Positions 34,614 through 41,790 of a stretch of DNA of 64,000 bases are shown in pieces (within the stretch, counting starts at the first letter, position 1; the number at the start of each line of letters is the position of its first letter). A program made the position numbers and the translations under genes. This stretch comes from Piscinibacter sp. XHJ-5 (GTDB lineage Bacteria; Pseudomonadota; Gammaproteobacteria; Burkholderiales; Burkholderiaceae_C), in NCBI RefSeq assembly GCF_029855045.1, contig NZ_CP123228.1, positions 5,022,001 through 5,086,000 on the forward strand. Reading direction: 5' to 3'. The notes beneath the pieces were generated by a model that searched no databases, had not been told where the DNA came from, and saw only the letters and a program-made list of their open reading frames with translations.

Positions 34614-34690
34614 GCCTAACGTTGACATGAGCGGCATGTGAAAGCGGGCGAAGCCCGCTGGAACATGTCCGCTCGATGGAAGGGTTAGGC
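34614..34690 (-). repeat. attC site, 77 bp, one base short
   Basis: Boxes GCCTAAC and GTTAGGC; the inner box reads CGTTGACATG with one T missing. Otherwise identical to the site at 46004. Confidence 0.92.
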
Positions 34691-34691
34691 G

Positions 34692-35201
34692 TCATTCTGC
34701 ACGCATGGTAAGCACCTCAGCTCCCTCTTCCGAGGAGATACGCATCTCGTTGAAGGCGCTCGCGTAGCTTGACACGATGCTACGCAGAGCCCGCACGGCA
34801 TTCTCAGAGAAGCGGAACCCGCCGAACACGACGATGGTGGGCCAGCGAGTCGAGAAGGAGTCCTCGTTCACCCAATAGTCGCCTTCGCCGAAGGCGTCCG
34901 CGCGACCTTGCCCAACCAGCGCAGTACACACCTCCGCGTATGCCTCAGACTGAAGGCCTTCGAACGGATTGGTTAGCGCGCGAACCCGAGCGTTGTACAC
35001 ATGGAGAAATCGAGCGACCTGCCCGCGAGACAGATTTGCCACGGTAGCTTGCTCAGCGAGCAAGTCAGGCCCGAAGCTCTCGTTGACCTCCGCGGCACCG
35101 TCGAGCCATGGGCACTCAGCCTGCAGCGCTGCAGCGAACTCGAAATGCAAGCCCGCATCTTGGACCGCAGCCAGAATGAGTTGGTCGCGATGAACGCTCA
35201 T
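34692..35201 (-). CDS. Hypothetical protein, cassette gene
   Basis: A 169-residue soluble, acidic protein (MSVHRDQLILAAVQDAGLHF; TALVGQGRADAFGEGDYWVN; STRWPTIVVFGGFRFSENAV). No signal peptide or membrane helix. Family not recognised. The ATG is 4 bp from the neighbouring attC, so it probably lacks its own ribosome-binding site. Confidence 0.72.
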   Translation of the reverse strand: MSVHRDQLILAAVQDAGLHFEFAAALQAECPWLDGAAEVNESFGPDLLAEQATVANLSRGQVARFLHVYNARVRALTNPFEGLQSEAYAEVCTALVGQGRADAFGEGDYWVNEDSFSTRWPTIVVFGGFRFSENAVRALRSIVSSYASAFNEMRISSEEGAEVLTMRAE

Positions 35202-35204
35202 GAC

Positions 35205-35282
35205 GCCTAACGTTTGACATAAGCGGCGCTTTCGAGGCGGCGAAGCCGGCTCGAAGACATCCGCTCGATGGAAGGGTTAGGC
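35205..35282 (-). repeat. attC site, 78 bp
   Basis: Boxes GCCTAAC and GTTAGGC. Inner box GACATAAGC and CATCCGCTCG each differ by one base. Stem CTTTCGAGGCGGCGAAGCC. Confidence 0.93.
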
Positions 35283-35296
35283 GCCATTCTCACAGC

Positions 35297-35605
35297 TCAG
35301 CGACTTGCTTTGCCCTTCTGAGGCGGACGTCCGTGATCCTGCCCGTTCCATGCTGCGTCGCGAAGCCACATGCTGGCCATCAATACGCCTAGGGTAACGA
35401 CCGCCCCGCACCCAAGCAGCCGATACCAGTAGCCGAGTTCAGAGGCGGGGCCCCGCACGACACCATAGCCCAGACCCCGCATCATCTGGTAATAGGGTTC
35501 CGGTACTTCCGGGTAGATTGAGATCAGGTAGATCGGCACCACGAAGAATGTGAGTGCAAAGCAGAGAAGAAGCCAGCCTCGAAAGAGGAGTAGAAGCGTC
35601 TTCAT
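35297..35605 (-). CDS. Small membrane protein, cassette gene
   Basis: A 102-residue protein with two membrane segments: LLLLFRGWLLLCFALTFFVV and LLGCGAVVTLGVLMASMWL, separated by a polar loop (SIYPEVPEPYYQMMRGLGYG). The charged tail ends GRPPQKGKASR. Function unknown. A truncated, diverged copy of its 3' part sits in the orphan cluster at 16845-16971, the only direct link between the two cassette sites. Confidence 0.75.
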   Translation of the reverse strand: MKTLLLLFRGWLLLCFALTFFVVPIYLISIYPEVPEPYYQMMRGLGYGVVRGPASELGYWYRLLGCGAVVTLGVLMASMWLRDAAWNGQDHGRPPQKGKASR

Positions 35606-35608
35606 GGC

Positions 35609-35686
35609 GCCTAACGTTTGACATGAGCGGCGACTGGAAGCGTGCGAAGCACGCAGGAAGGCGTCCGCTCGATGGAAGAGTTAGGC
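35609..35686 (-). repeat. attC site, 78 bp
   Basis: Boxes GCCTAAC and GTTAGGC; GGAAGAG instead of GGAAGGG before the right box. Stem CTGGAAGCGTGCGAAGCACG. Confidence 0.93.
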
Positions 35687-35693
35687 CGCAATC

Positions 35694-36101
35694 TCACTCC
35701 GCCCGCGGCCGTCGAATTGATACCGATACTCGCCCCACGTTCGGCTCGATATAGAGCCCATCTTCGCCGCGCTGCAGGGTGATGACGTCGCCCAGTGACT
35801 CGGGACGTTGATACCAGCCCGATGCCATGAACCTCTTTGTGAGTTCGGCGGTCGCGTTGGTCTTGCCGTGACATGTGACGAGCAGCGCCTTCTTGGTGAT
35901 TGCATTACAGGCAATGTCGCCACGCTGAAGACCGATGGCCTCAAAGGCATCCGAAAGCTCCTGCTTGAAGGACTCGCCAATTGGCCCAAGCGTCGGGGGT
36001 GGCGGCTCTCGCAGCCAGATTGGCATGAAGATCAAGACGAGCGCTCCGGACAGGAACGCAAAGAGCAGCTTCCACTCCCTTGGATATGCTCCCATGCTCA
36101 C
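35694..36101 (-). CDS. Membrane-anchored hypothetical protein, cassette gene
   Basis: A 135-residue protein with one N-terminal membrane segment (LLFAFLSGALVLIFMPIWL) and a soluble C-terminal domain, probably periplasmic. That domain contains two cysteines (IACNAITKKALLVTCHG) and the segment LTKRFMASGWYQRPESLGDV. Start could also be Met3 (MGAYPREWK). No family recognised. Confidence 0.72.
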   Translation of the reverse strand: MSMGAYPREWKLLFAFLSGALVLIFMPIWLREPPPPTLGPIGESFKQELSDAFEAIGLQRGDIACNAITKKALLVTCHGKTNATAELTKRFMASGWYQRPESLGDVITLQRGEDGLYIEPNVGRVSVSIRRPRAE

Positions 36102-36107
36102 CTTGCG

Positions 36108-36185
36108 GCCTAACGTTTGACATGAGCGGCGGCTGGAAGCAAGCGAAGCTTGCTGGAAGACGTCCGCTCGATGGAAGGGTTAGGC
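36108..36185 (-). repeat. attC site, 78 bp
   Basis: Boxes GCCTAAC and GTTAGGC. Stem GGCTGGAAGCAAGCGAAGC; same stem as the sites at 39701 and 40946. Confidence 0.95.
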
Positions 36186-36522
36186 GGTGATGGCGCCATG
36201 GATGATGCGACCGCGACCAAGCTCTTCCCTTCCTCCATTTGCATGCCCGCAAGTGTGCGTGAGCCGCAGGCCACCAGACAAGCACAGATGTCGTTGCCGA
36301 CACGCACCGGGCGTGGCAGGCAAACCCTACCCGCACTCAGCGGCACGAACAGCGATGGCGATTCAGCGCTACGCATACGGCGCTCGGATGCTACTGGCAC
36401 TCACCACCGCATGAGCCCCGGCGAAGCAAGCCCAAGCGTGCGCTGGCTGCCGAAGGACAGACAGCCCACGCAGACGCTGAACGGACGGCCCCTCGCAACG
36501 CTCAACGCCACGCTGAACTGGC
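36186..36522 (-). other. ORF-poor cassette (copy 1)
   Basis: About 340 bp between two attC sites with no convincing gene. The best minus-strand frame (36110-36400, MPVASERRMRSAESPSLF) starts 120 bp inside the cassette, unlike real cassette genes, and reads through the attC. The same cassette recurs at 44144-44480. It contains a 34-bp element (36438-36471) also found in the cassette at 46926-47278. It may carry an RNA, a promoter or nothing functional. Confidence 0.6.
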
Positions 36523-36601
36523 GCCTAACGTTTGACATGAGCGGCAGCTGGAAGCGGGCGAAGCCCGCTGGAAGACTGTCCGCTCGATGGAAAGGTTGGG
36601 C
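36523..36601 (-). repeat. attC site, 79 bp
   Basis: Boxes GCCTAAC and GTTGGGC. One extra base (GACTGTCCGC). Stem AGCTGGAAGCGGGCGAAGCC. Confidence 0.93.
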
Positions 36602-36606
36602 ATCGC

Positions 36607-37263
36607 CTATCTCGTCTTCGTCTGATCAGCACGAGAGATGAGTTGTTTCGCAAGGTCCACGGCGTACTCCGTGGGAGGTCTCTCCAGCTTGGAAAAATCC
36701 AGCTCATCAGAGAAGGTGATCCTTGCTAGCTGCTCAAAGGTGAGTGCGGACGTGTCTGAGATCAACAGCAGCACATCGGCGCGGCTGTCATGGAACGCGG
36801 CCATCTTCATGTTGTAGCGATAGAGGGAAACAAACAGTTGAACCAAGAAAAGTAACAACACGATCACGCCAATCCGGGTACTGAGAACTGACAAAAGTAT
36901 TTCGTTCGACACGGCTGGTCGAACTGTCGCTATCAGGCGATCACTTTCCTCGCGAAGCCAGGATCTATATTCGACGAGCAGAGCCTTAGTGCTTTCGGGT
37001 GTCTTTGAAGCACGGATTGCGTCGGCAAGCGCTCGTTCGACGTCGTAGCTACCTCGAGTCATGTATGCATCGGATGCGCTTTCCCTCGCAACTGAGTCGG
37101 CGTGAACGAATACAGCGACACCGGCAATTAGAGTTGCCACGATCGCGACTAGAACGAGGCGTCCCGCCAACCGTAGCTTTTGGGCGCGTTTGCGGTTGGA
37201 GGCAATCAGTTCGGAACGTACGTCGTCCCACGCGCGATGTTCGGGTTGAATCGGATTCTCCAT
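36607..37263 (-). CDS. Hypothetical membrane protein, cassette gene
   Basis: A 218-residue protein with two membrane segments, one near residues 33-53 (LVLVAIVATLIAGVAVFV) and one near 130-150 (IGVIVLLLFLVQLFVSLY). The 75-residue helical loop between them is probably periplasmic. The cytoplasmic tail includes LLLISDTSALTFEQLARITF. Topology resembles a receptor or chemosensory-like module without a signalling domain. Family not recognised. Confidence 0.75.
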   Translation of the reverse strand: MENPIQPEHRAWDDVRSELIASNRKRAQKLRLAGRLVLVAIVATLIAGVAVFVHADSVARESASDAYMTRGSYDVERALADAIRASKTPESTKALLVEYRSWLREESDRLIATVRPAVSNEILLSVLSTRIGVIVLLLFLVQLFVSLYRYNMKMAAFHDSRADVLLLISDTSALTFEQLARITFSDELDFSKLERPPTEYAVDLAKQLISRADQTKTR

Positions 37264-37276
37264 GGGCAGTCGCGAC

Positions 37277-37354
37277 GCCTAACGTTTGACATGAGCGGCG
37301 CTTTCCAGGCGGCGAAGCCGGCTGGAAAGCGTCCGCTCGATGGAAGGGTTAGGC
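37277..37354 (-). repeat. attC site, 78 bp
   Basis: Boxes GCCTAAC and GTTAGGC. Stem CTTTCCAGGCGGCGAAGCC. Confidence 0.95.
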
Positions 37355-37771
37355 GTCGCCTTTCGCGAGATGCGCATTCAGTTCCTTCAGTAGCTTCTGT
37401 TCGGACCCCAGCGGTGCCTCTTTCTCGGTGAGCTCCGCACTTGCACGGCGGGCTACCTCTAGAAGGCGTGCGTGGGACTCAGGGTGCTGGAGCCGATACT
37501 TCTTTGGCACGTCGAACAGTGCAAGCAGTAGGTCTCCTGGATAGTAGTCGCCTTCGATGAGTGGTTTCGCCTCCAAGAAGGCGAGTGCAAGTGGAACAAG
37601 ATGATTGGTGCCAATGTCTTGACCGATGAGGAGCCTGCAGTCTCCGGCTGACAGGTTTGCCAGCGGCTTTTTGCGCAGTGCGTGACACCGCAAGACCATG
37701 GGAGAACTGCCTGAGGGTGCGGGAGGCCAGGGATGGGCCTCAAGCTGTTCCAGCGTGCGCGAGGTATTCAT
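37349..37771 (-). CDS. CdiI-like immunity protein, cassette gene
   Basis: A 140-residue protein. The pattern LRKKPLANLSAGDCRLLIGQ, NHLVPLALAFLEAKPLIEGD and YYPGDLLLALFDV matches a family annotated as contact-dependent growth inhibition immunity proteins. No toxin gene is nearby, so it would be an orphan immunity gene protecting against neighbours. The stop TAA is supplied by the attC R'' box. The family call is from memory of the motif pattern. Confidence 0.75.
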   Translation of the reverse strand: MNTSRTLEQLEAHPWPPAPSGSSPMVLRCHALRKKPLANLSAGDCRLLIGQDIGTNHLVPLALAFLEAKPLIEGDYYPGDLLLALFDVPKKYRLQHPESHARLLEVARRASAELTEKEAPLGSEQKLLKELNAHLAKGDA

Positions 37772-37775
37772 CGAC

Positions 37776-37848
37776 GCCTAGCCTTTGACATGAGCGGCGG
37801 CTGGAGGCAAGCTTGCCGGAAGACGTCCGCTCGATGGAAGGGTTAGAG
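37776..37848 (-). repeat. attC site, 73 bp, variant boxes
   Basis: Boxes GCCTAGC and GTTAGAG, both off consensus, and a shortened stem (GGAGGCAAGCTTGCCGGAAG). It may recombine poorly. Confidence 0.85.
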
Positions 37849-38307
37849 CGCACCGTGGCCCCGCGCGGCTGTGTATGCCGCAGAAACGCTCTGGCCGACA
37901 CGACCCAGCAGCGCGACCTTCACCGTTGACCCGCGAACGCGAACTACCGTGCGACGACCAAGCAACTGTGCACTCTCTTCCACTGACTCCACTTGCGACC
38001 AAGGAATGTGTACCTCGGAGCTGAGAAAGCGAAAGGGAAAGAAGACGGACATAGACAGACCCGTACGGCCCACGGTGAAGAACAAGCAGCTTGCGTAGTT
38101 GACAGGGAACCACGACAAGGCGCCAATGCTTGCCGATGCAAAGCGAAACCGCTCCCCTTCAACCACGCCCGATGCAGGGAAGCGCTGGGCAAGAGAACGC
38201 CAACCCGACACGTGAGCGAGCAGGCCGCACACGAAGAACCAGCCCCCGACAAATAGCGGGACGAACCAATGGGGCTGCATGTACGCGGGCATGTCGGCAT
38301 GCTGCAT
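37843..38307 (-). CDS. Small membrane protein, cassette gene
   Basis: A 154-residue protein from MQHADMPAYMQPHWFVPLF. Membrane segments near the N-terminus (WFVPLFVGGWFFVCGLLAHV) and centre (FFTVGRTGLSMSVFFPFRFL). The C-terminal part (IPWSQVESVEESAQLLGRRT, VVRVRGSTVKVALLGRV) resembles a PH-like (bPH) sheet. The stop TAA is in the attC R'' box (CTCTAAC). Function unknown. Confidence 0.72.
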   Translation of the reverse strand: MQHADMPAYMQPHWFVPLFVGGWFFVCGLLAHVSGWRSLAQRFPASGVVEGERFRFASASIGALSWFPVNYASCLFFTVGRTGLSMSVFFPFRFLSSEVHIPWSQVESVEESAQLLGRRTVVRVRGSTVKVALLGRVGQSVSAAYTAARGHGAL

Positions 38308-38315
38308 TTCGTGCG

Positions 38316-38393
38316 CTCTAACGTTTGACATGAGCGGCGACCGGAAGCAAGCGAAGCTTGCTGGAGGGCGTCCGCTCGATGGAAGGGTTAGGC
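38316..38393 (-). repeat. attC site, 78 bp
   Basis: Boxes CTCTAAC and GTTAGGC. Stem CCGGAAGCAAGCGAAGC with GGGCGTCC on the right arm. Confidence 0.92.
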
Positions 38394-38807
38394 CGCACTG
38401 CCGGAACTCGCGGCTGACGGGGCAGACTTGACAGCGACTGCTTCAACCTCGAGCAGGAAGTCTGGACTGACCAACTGCGGCACGAAGACCGCAGTGGAAG
38501 CCGGACGATGTTCGCCGAAGTGTCGCTGGCGAATCTCGCGCATGATTCGAACGTCTGTCCCCGGCATCAGGAACGAGGTGAGCTTGACCACCGCCTCCAT
38601 GCCGAGGCCATGGGCTGCAAGGCAAGAGCGAATGTTCTCAAAGACAACCTCCGCTTGCTCCGCGAATGAAGTCGGCAGTGACCCGTCCGGGCGCATGCCA
38701 ACCTGCCCCGAGATGAATAAGAGCTCCGTTCCTGACGGAACGGTGACCGTGTGCGAATAGGAGCCCACCGGTGCGTGGACATTGCTGGGGTTCACAAACT
38801 TGGCCAT
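38388..38807 (-). CDS. RidA-family (YjgF/YER057c) protein, cassette gene
   Basis: A 139-residue RidA-fold protein: FVNPSNVHAPVGSYSHTVTV, LLFISGQVGMRPDGSLP, VVKLTSFLMPGTDVRIMREI and RPASTAVFVPQLVSPDFLLE. The conserved Arg for 2-imino-acid binding is present in HRPASTAV. Members deaminate reactive enamines/imines. The Ala-rich tail ends at the attC R'' TAA. Confidence 0.87.
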   Translation of the reverse strand: MAKFVNPSNVHAPVGSYSHTVTVPSGTELLFISGQVGMRPDGSLPTSFAEQAEVVFENIRSCLAAHGLGMEAVVKLTSFLMPGTDVRIMREIRQRHFGEHRPASTAVFVPQLVSPDFLLEVEAVAVKSAPSAASSGSAA

Positions 38808-38863
38808 GGGGCAACCTCACTGTCCGTTCGAACCGCGTCATGCGCCAGACGGGATCTTGTGCG

Positions 38864-38940
38864 GCCTAACGTTTGACATGAGCGGCGGCTTCCAGGCGGC
38901 GAAGCGGCTGGAAGACGTCCGCTCGATGGAAAGGTTGGGC
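38864..38940 (-). repeat. attC site, 77 bp
   Basis: Boxes GCCTAAC and GTTGGGC. Stem GGCTTCCAGGCGGCGAAGC. The variant right box removes the TAA stop from the upstream gene. Confidence 0.93.
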
Positions 38941-39165
38941 GTCGAGCGGCGCCAAATGGGATTGCAGGACATGCAAGTCTTTCCCGTTGGAGGTTTCAAG
39001 GTGGTAAAGAGGCTCGGGCATAACTGCGACCAACGAGATGAGTTCACCGATCTCGCCTTCATGAGGGCCAGCGATCACGCGAACTGACTGGCACATGCGA
39101 AATGCCGTACCCTGGACTCCCTCACCAAGGACCCAGCGGTTCTGCGTATCGATGTCGATGCTCAT
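38866..39165 (-). CDS. Small hypothetical protein extended through its attC
   Basis: A 99-residue protein starting MSIDIDTQNRWVLGEGVQGT. The cassette-encoded part (about 72 residues) looks like a KOW/Tudor-like small beta domain: VRVIAGPHEGEIGELISLVA and YHLETSNGKDLHVLQSHLAP. Because the R'' box is GCCCAAC, CAA replaces the usual TAA stop. Translation then runs through the whole attC (QPFHRADVFQPLRRLEAAAH) to the TAG in the R' box. Function unknown. Confidence 0.65.
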   Translation of the reverse strand: MSIDIDTQNRWVLGEGVQGTAFRMCQSVRVIAGPHEGEIGELISLVAVMPEPLYHLETSNGKDLHVLQSHLAPLDAQPFHRADVFQPLRRLEAAAHVKR

Positions 39166-39171
39166 AAGGAC

Positions 39172-39249
39172 GCCTAACGTTTGACATGAGCGGCGACCAA
39201 CAGATGGCGAAGCCAGCTGTTGGTTGTCCGCTCGATGGAAGGGTTAGGC
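39172..39249 (-). repeat. attC site, 78 bp
   Basis: Boxes GCCTAAC and GTTAGGC. Stem GACCAACAGATGGCGAAGCC, shared exactly with sites at 41363, 43203, 43616, 48529 and 49481. Confidence 0.95.
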
Positions 39250-39687
39250 GCCATTCTTCTTGGCCGACCGTTCAATGGCAACCGGTTTCGCCCGGACGCC
39301 AAGCGCGTGTGGCCGGATCTCAACCTCTGCCCCGACCTTTGATGCCGCGAGCTTGAGGCCGGCGAGGTTCTGCATCTCCCCGCTCGTGGCGTCTTTGGGC
39401 GCCAACACGACAACGACCGGACGCAGCGTCTTGCTGGCATTGGGTGCAGCCGCGAGCGCCTGCCCTGACTCAATGAAGTCTTGGTAGTTGTTGAACTTCT
39501 TGTAGAGCGCCTTGACCGCCTGGCGGGTGTTGACGCGATCCTCTTCGAGCAAAACCAACAGTTGAAGCTGCGACGTGTTGGGGTTGAGCTCAACAAGGTC
39601 GACTTGATCAAGCCGGTCCAAACTGCCGGCGCACGCGATGCGACCCCATAAGAGGATGCAGACAAGGACAAGTGTTCGCATACTCAA
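39244..39687 (-). CDS. Secreted DUF6572-like protein, cassette gene
   Basis: A 147-residue protein with a signal peptide (MSMRTLVLVCILLWGRIACA). The mature part SLDRLDQVDLVELNPNTSQL, YKKFNNYQDFIESGQALAAA resembles the DUF6572 layout (D-x-V-D then NxYxxFIESGQ). It is likely periplasmic. Stop TAA lies in the attC R'' box. Function unknown. Confidence 0.72.
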   Translation of the reverse strand: MSMRTLVLVCILLWGRIACAGSLDRLDQVDLVELNPNTSQLQLLVLLEEDRVNTRQAVKALYKKFNNYQDFIESGQALAAAPNASKTLRPVVVVLAPKDATSGEMQNLAGLKLAASKVGAEVEIRPHALGVRAKPVAIERSAKKNGA

Positions 39688-39700
39688 CCTCGGCCATGGG

Positions 39701-39778
39701 GCCTAACGTTTGACATGAGCGGCGGCTGGAAGCAAGCGAAGCTTGCTGGAAGACGTCCGCTCGATGGAAGGGTTAGGC
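39701..39778 (-). repeat. attC site, 78 bp
   Basis: Boxes GCCTAAC and GTTAGGC. Stem GGCTGGAAGCAAGCGAAGC. Confidence 0.95.
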
Positions 39779-40117
39779 GCGTCGTTGGATAACACAACCC
39801 CACCCATCGTATTCGAGTGAGAACAACTCCGCCAGGCAAGCCATCAGGGCGGACACCGAGCACAGCACTCCCTGGGTGATGGGCATATGTACCGATACAA
39901 CTACCCGAAATGCGTCGCCGCCTTCTTCAACTCTCGGACTGCCGTATCTGTTATCCGTCACGAACGATGCCACTGCTTCGGCCGTCGTTTTCTCCTTGGC
40001 AATCACGACGAAGTCAACGTCTCTGGGAACAGCGAAGTCATCGCCAAGCTCATCGTTCTTGATGAGAAGCTGCGTATCCTCGTACGCAGTAGACAGGAGC
40101 GTCTCAACGATGTGCAT
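39773..40117 (-). CDS. RraB-like (RNase E inhibitor) domain protein, cassette gene
   Basis: A 114-residue protein. The middle FVVIAKEKTTAEAVASFVTD, the hydrophobic strand AFRVVVSVHMPITQG and the C-terminal FSLEYDGWGCVIQ match the RraB domain layout, including its YDGWG motif. E. coli RraB binds RNase E and slows mRNA decay. Whether this copy binds RNase E is unknown; the family also has many orphan members. Stop TAA is in the attC R'' box. Confidence 0.75.
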   Translation of the reverse strand: MHIVETLLSTAYEDTQLLIKNDELGDDFAVPRDVDFVVIAKEKTTAEAVASFVTDNRYGSPRVEEGGDAFRVVVSVHMPITQGVLCSVSALMACLAELFSLEYDGWGCVIQRRA

Positions 40118-40121
40118 GAAC

Positions 40122-40199
40122 GCCTACCGTTTAACATGAGCGGCGGCTGGAGGCAAGCGAAGCTTGCCGGAAGACGTCCGCTCGATGGAAGGGTTAGGC
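40122..40199 (-). repeat. attC site, 78 bp, variant left box
   Basis: Boxes GCCTACC and GTTAGGC; inner box GTTTAACATG. Stem GGAGGCAAGCGAAGCTTGCC. Confidence 0.9.
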
Positions 40200-40215
40200 C
40201 GCAGGGCGTCGTTGC

Positions 40216-40464
40216 TCATAGGGTCTCATAGCCTTCCGGCCATGAGTCTTGGTCAATTTCGAGTTCGTTGAGGTAAAAACCCTCTGCCACTCCCGGTGCA
40301 GAAGGGTCCGCCATTTGGACCAAGTCGCGGAAGCCTGGCAGGTTCCGGAAACGCTCCACCGCAGCCAACGCGCCCTCACGGGTCGAGTACACCCCGAGCA
40401 TCTTTACGTCCACCTCGTCGCCGTTGACGAGGTGGAGGTGCTGGAGCACAAAGATGTGGCTCAT
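40216..40464 (-). CDS. Small hypothetical protein (DUF7336-like), cassette gene
   Basis: An 82-residue soluble protein: MSHIFVLQHLHLVNGDEVDV, KMLGVYSTREGALAAVERFR, NLPGFRDL and FYLNELEIDQDSWPEGYETL. This pattern (strand, D-V-K-x-G-x-Y-S, R-x-x-x-x-P-G-F, D-x-x-x-W-x-E-G-Y) recurs in small bacterial proteins of DUF7336 type. No function is known. Starts 6 bp from the neighbouring attC. Confidence 0.75.
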   Translation of the reverse strand: MSHIFVLQHLHLVNGDEVDVKMLGVYSTREGALAAVERFRNLPGFRDLVQMADPSAPGVAEGFYLNELEIDQDSWPEGYETL

Positions 40465-40469
40465 CTGCG

Positions 40470-40547
40470 GACTAACGTTTGACATGAGCGGCGTCTTCCA
40501 GACGGCGAAGCCGGCTGGAAGACGTCCGCTCGATGGAAGGGTTAGGC
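40470..40547 (-). repeat. attC site, 78 bp
   Basis: Boxes GACTAAC and GTTAGGC. Stem GTCTTCCAGACGGCGAAGCC. Confidence 0.93.
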
Positions 40548-40548
40548 G

Positions 40549-40929
40549 TCATTGTGCAAACCATAGCCGAACGAGAGCAAGCGCCAACGCGAACAAGTAC
40601 CCGTACGCGAATCGATCGATGCGAAAGAGCGCTTGCCCGCGCCGTGCGCGCCACGCACCAATGAAACACATGAGTAGGCCGACACCTATCGGCGTGACAA
40701 GCATGTTCACGATGCGCCAAGGCTTAGCAGCGACAAGATGCGCCGGGAAGACAAGCAAGCTTATCCCGCCAACGATTGCCCCAAGCAATGCGTAGCCCAT
40801 GGCTGCAAGCCACGGATTCGGCTCCCTGCGGAACGGTTCCGCGAGTGAGTGAAGTCCGATCTCGAATAGAAGCTCAGCGACCGCTTGAAGGAAGAACTCC
40901 CCGAGGATTTCGAACAGCGCCTCAAGCAT
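40549..40929 (-). CDS. Integral membrane protein, cassette gene
   Basis: A 126-residue hydrophobic protein with about three membrane segments (AAMGYALLGAIVGGISLLVF; IVNMLVTPIGVGLLMCFIG; FAYGYLFALALALVRLWF) after an amphipathic N-terminus. Function unknown. Begins 17 bp from the neighbouring attC. Confidence 0.75.
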   Translation of the reverse strand: MLEALFEILGEFFLQAVAELLFEIGLHSLAEPFRREPNPWLAAMGYALLGAIVGGISLLVFPAHLVAAKPWRIVNMLVTPIGVGLLMCFIGAWRARRGQALFRIDRFAYGYLFALALALVRLWFAQ

Positions 40930-40945
40930 CAGGCTTGGTCTTGAC

Positions 40946-41023
40946 GCCTAACGTTTGACATGAGCGGCGGCTGGAAGCAAGCGAAGCTTGCTGGAAGACG
41001 TCCGCTCGATGGAAGGGTTAGGC
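40946..41023 (-). repeat. attC site, 78 bp
   Basis: Boxes GCCTAAC and GTTAGGC. Stem GGCTGGAAGCAAGCGAAGC. Confidence 0.95.
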
Positions 41024-41266
41024 CTCATTCGCCGAAGGCCTTGCAACGACAAAGTGCGGACTCGCCTCAAACTCCTTGACTCGATCTGACAAGTGCACGT
41101 GATCGTACGTTGCGCCCATACGCTCCATCTCCGCTGCACATGACTCAAGGAATGCAGCCACTTTGCGCAGCTCCTCGGGCGTGGCACAGAGCGTGATCTC
41201 TGCAAGTGCGGCAGGGACCACCTTCTCTGGTGGAAGGCCTTCGTCTTGATAGCCGTATAGCTTCAT
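41018..41266 (-). CDS. Small hypothetical protein, cassette gene
   Basis: An 82-residue soluble protein starting MKLYGYQDEGLPPEKVVPAA, with TLCATPEELRKVAAFLESCA and TYDHVHLSDRVKEFEASPHF. It resembles small immunity-like proteins of the Imm32 type (strand, helix, D-H-x-H-L-x-D), a tentative link. The stop TAA is in the R'' box of the attC. The start is about 97 bp from the cassette end, further than usual. Confidence 0.7.
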   Translation of the reverse strand: MKLYGYQDEGLPPEKVVPAALAEITLCATPEELRKVAAFLESCAAEMERMGATYDHVHLSDRVKEFEASPHFVVARPSANEA

Positions 41267-41362
41267 CTGTACTCGCCTCGTTTTGGCTGACGCATGCACT
41301 GCTCAGTCGGTCATCTTCACTGGTCCCTACTTGCGCCGCCAACGCTCTTCGTTTGCCATGAG

Positions 41363-41440
41363 GCCTAACGTTTGACATGAGCGGCGACCAACAGATGGCG
41401 AAGCCAGCTGTTGGTTGTCCGCTCGATGGAAGGGTTAGGC
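41363..41440 (-). repeat. attC site, 78 bp
   Basis: Boxes GCCTAAC and GTTAGGC. Stem GACCAACAGATGGCGAAGCC. Confidence 0.95.
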
Positions 41441-41477
41441 GTCGCAGCGCTACGCAGCAAAGGACTCAGCATGAGAC

Positions 41478-41675
41478 TCACAGTTTCCCTTGACCTTTGG
41501 ATGACCGGGCCAGCGATATCAGAAGACCTCCCACAAACCCAAGTGCGATTAGGCCAGCTTCCACCAGAAGCGGCTCCGGTTCGGGCGCCATCCAATGGAC
41601 TAGAGCCGCCAAGCACAGCCCTACTAAGACGCCTACAAATGCCTCAGGGACTAGCATAAGTTCAAGAAGGTCCAC
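41478..41675 (-). CDS. Small membrane protein, cassette gene
   Basis: About 65 residues from a GTG at 41675; an ATG at 41657 would give 59. Two membrane segments (FVGVLVGLCLAALVHWM and LLVEAGLIALGFVGGLLISL) form a likely hairpin with a short polar turn (APEPEP). The attC-borne ATG upstream is also in frame. Function unknown. Confidence 0.6.
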   Translation of the reverse strand: MDLLELMLVPEAFVGVLVGLCLAALVHWMAPEPEPLLVEAGLIALGFVGGLLISLARSSKGQGKL

Positions 41676-41689
41676 CGCCGGTTCCCGAC

Positions 41690-41767
41690 GCCTAACGTTT
41701 GACATGAGCGGCGTTCCACAGGCGGCGAAGCCGGCTGTGGAACGTCCGCTCGATGGAAGGGTTAGGC
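41690..41767 (-). repeat. attC site, 78 bp
   Basis: Boxes GCCTAAC and GTTAGGC. Stem GTTCCACAGGCGGCGAAGCC. Confidence 0.95.
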
Positions 41768-41790
41768 CGCACTTGCTGCACCTCGCCAGG

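Noticed and set aside
36110..36400. Minus-strand frame MPVASERRMRSAESPSLF in the gene-poor cassette
   Set aside because: It starts about 120 bp inside the cassette and the two copies change amino acids as often as silent sites, so coding is doubtful.
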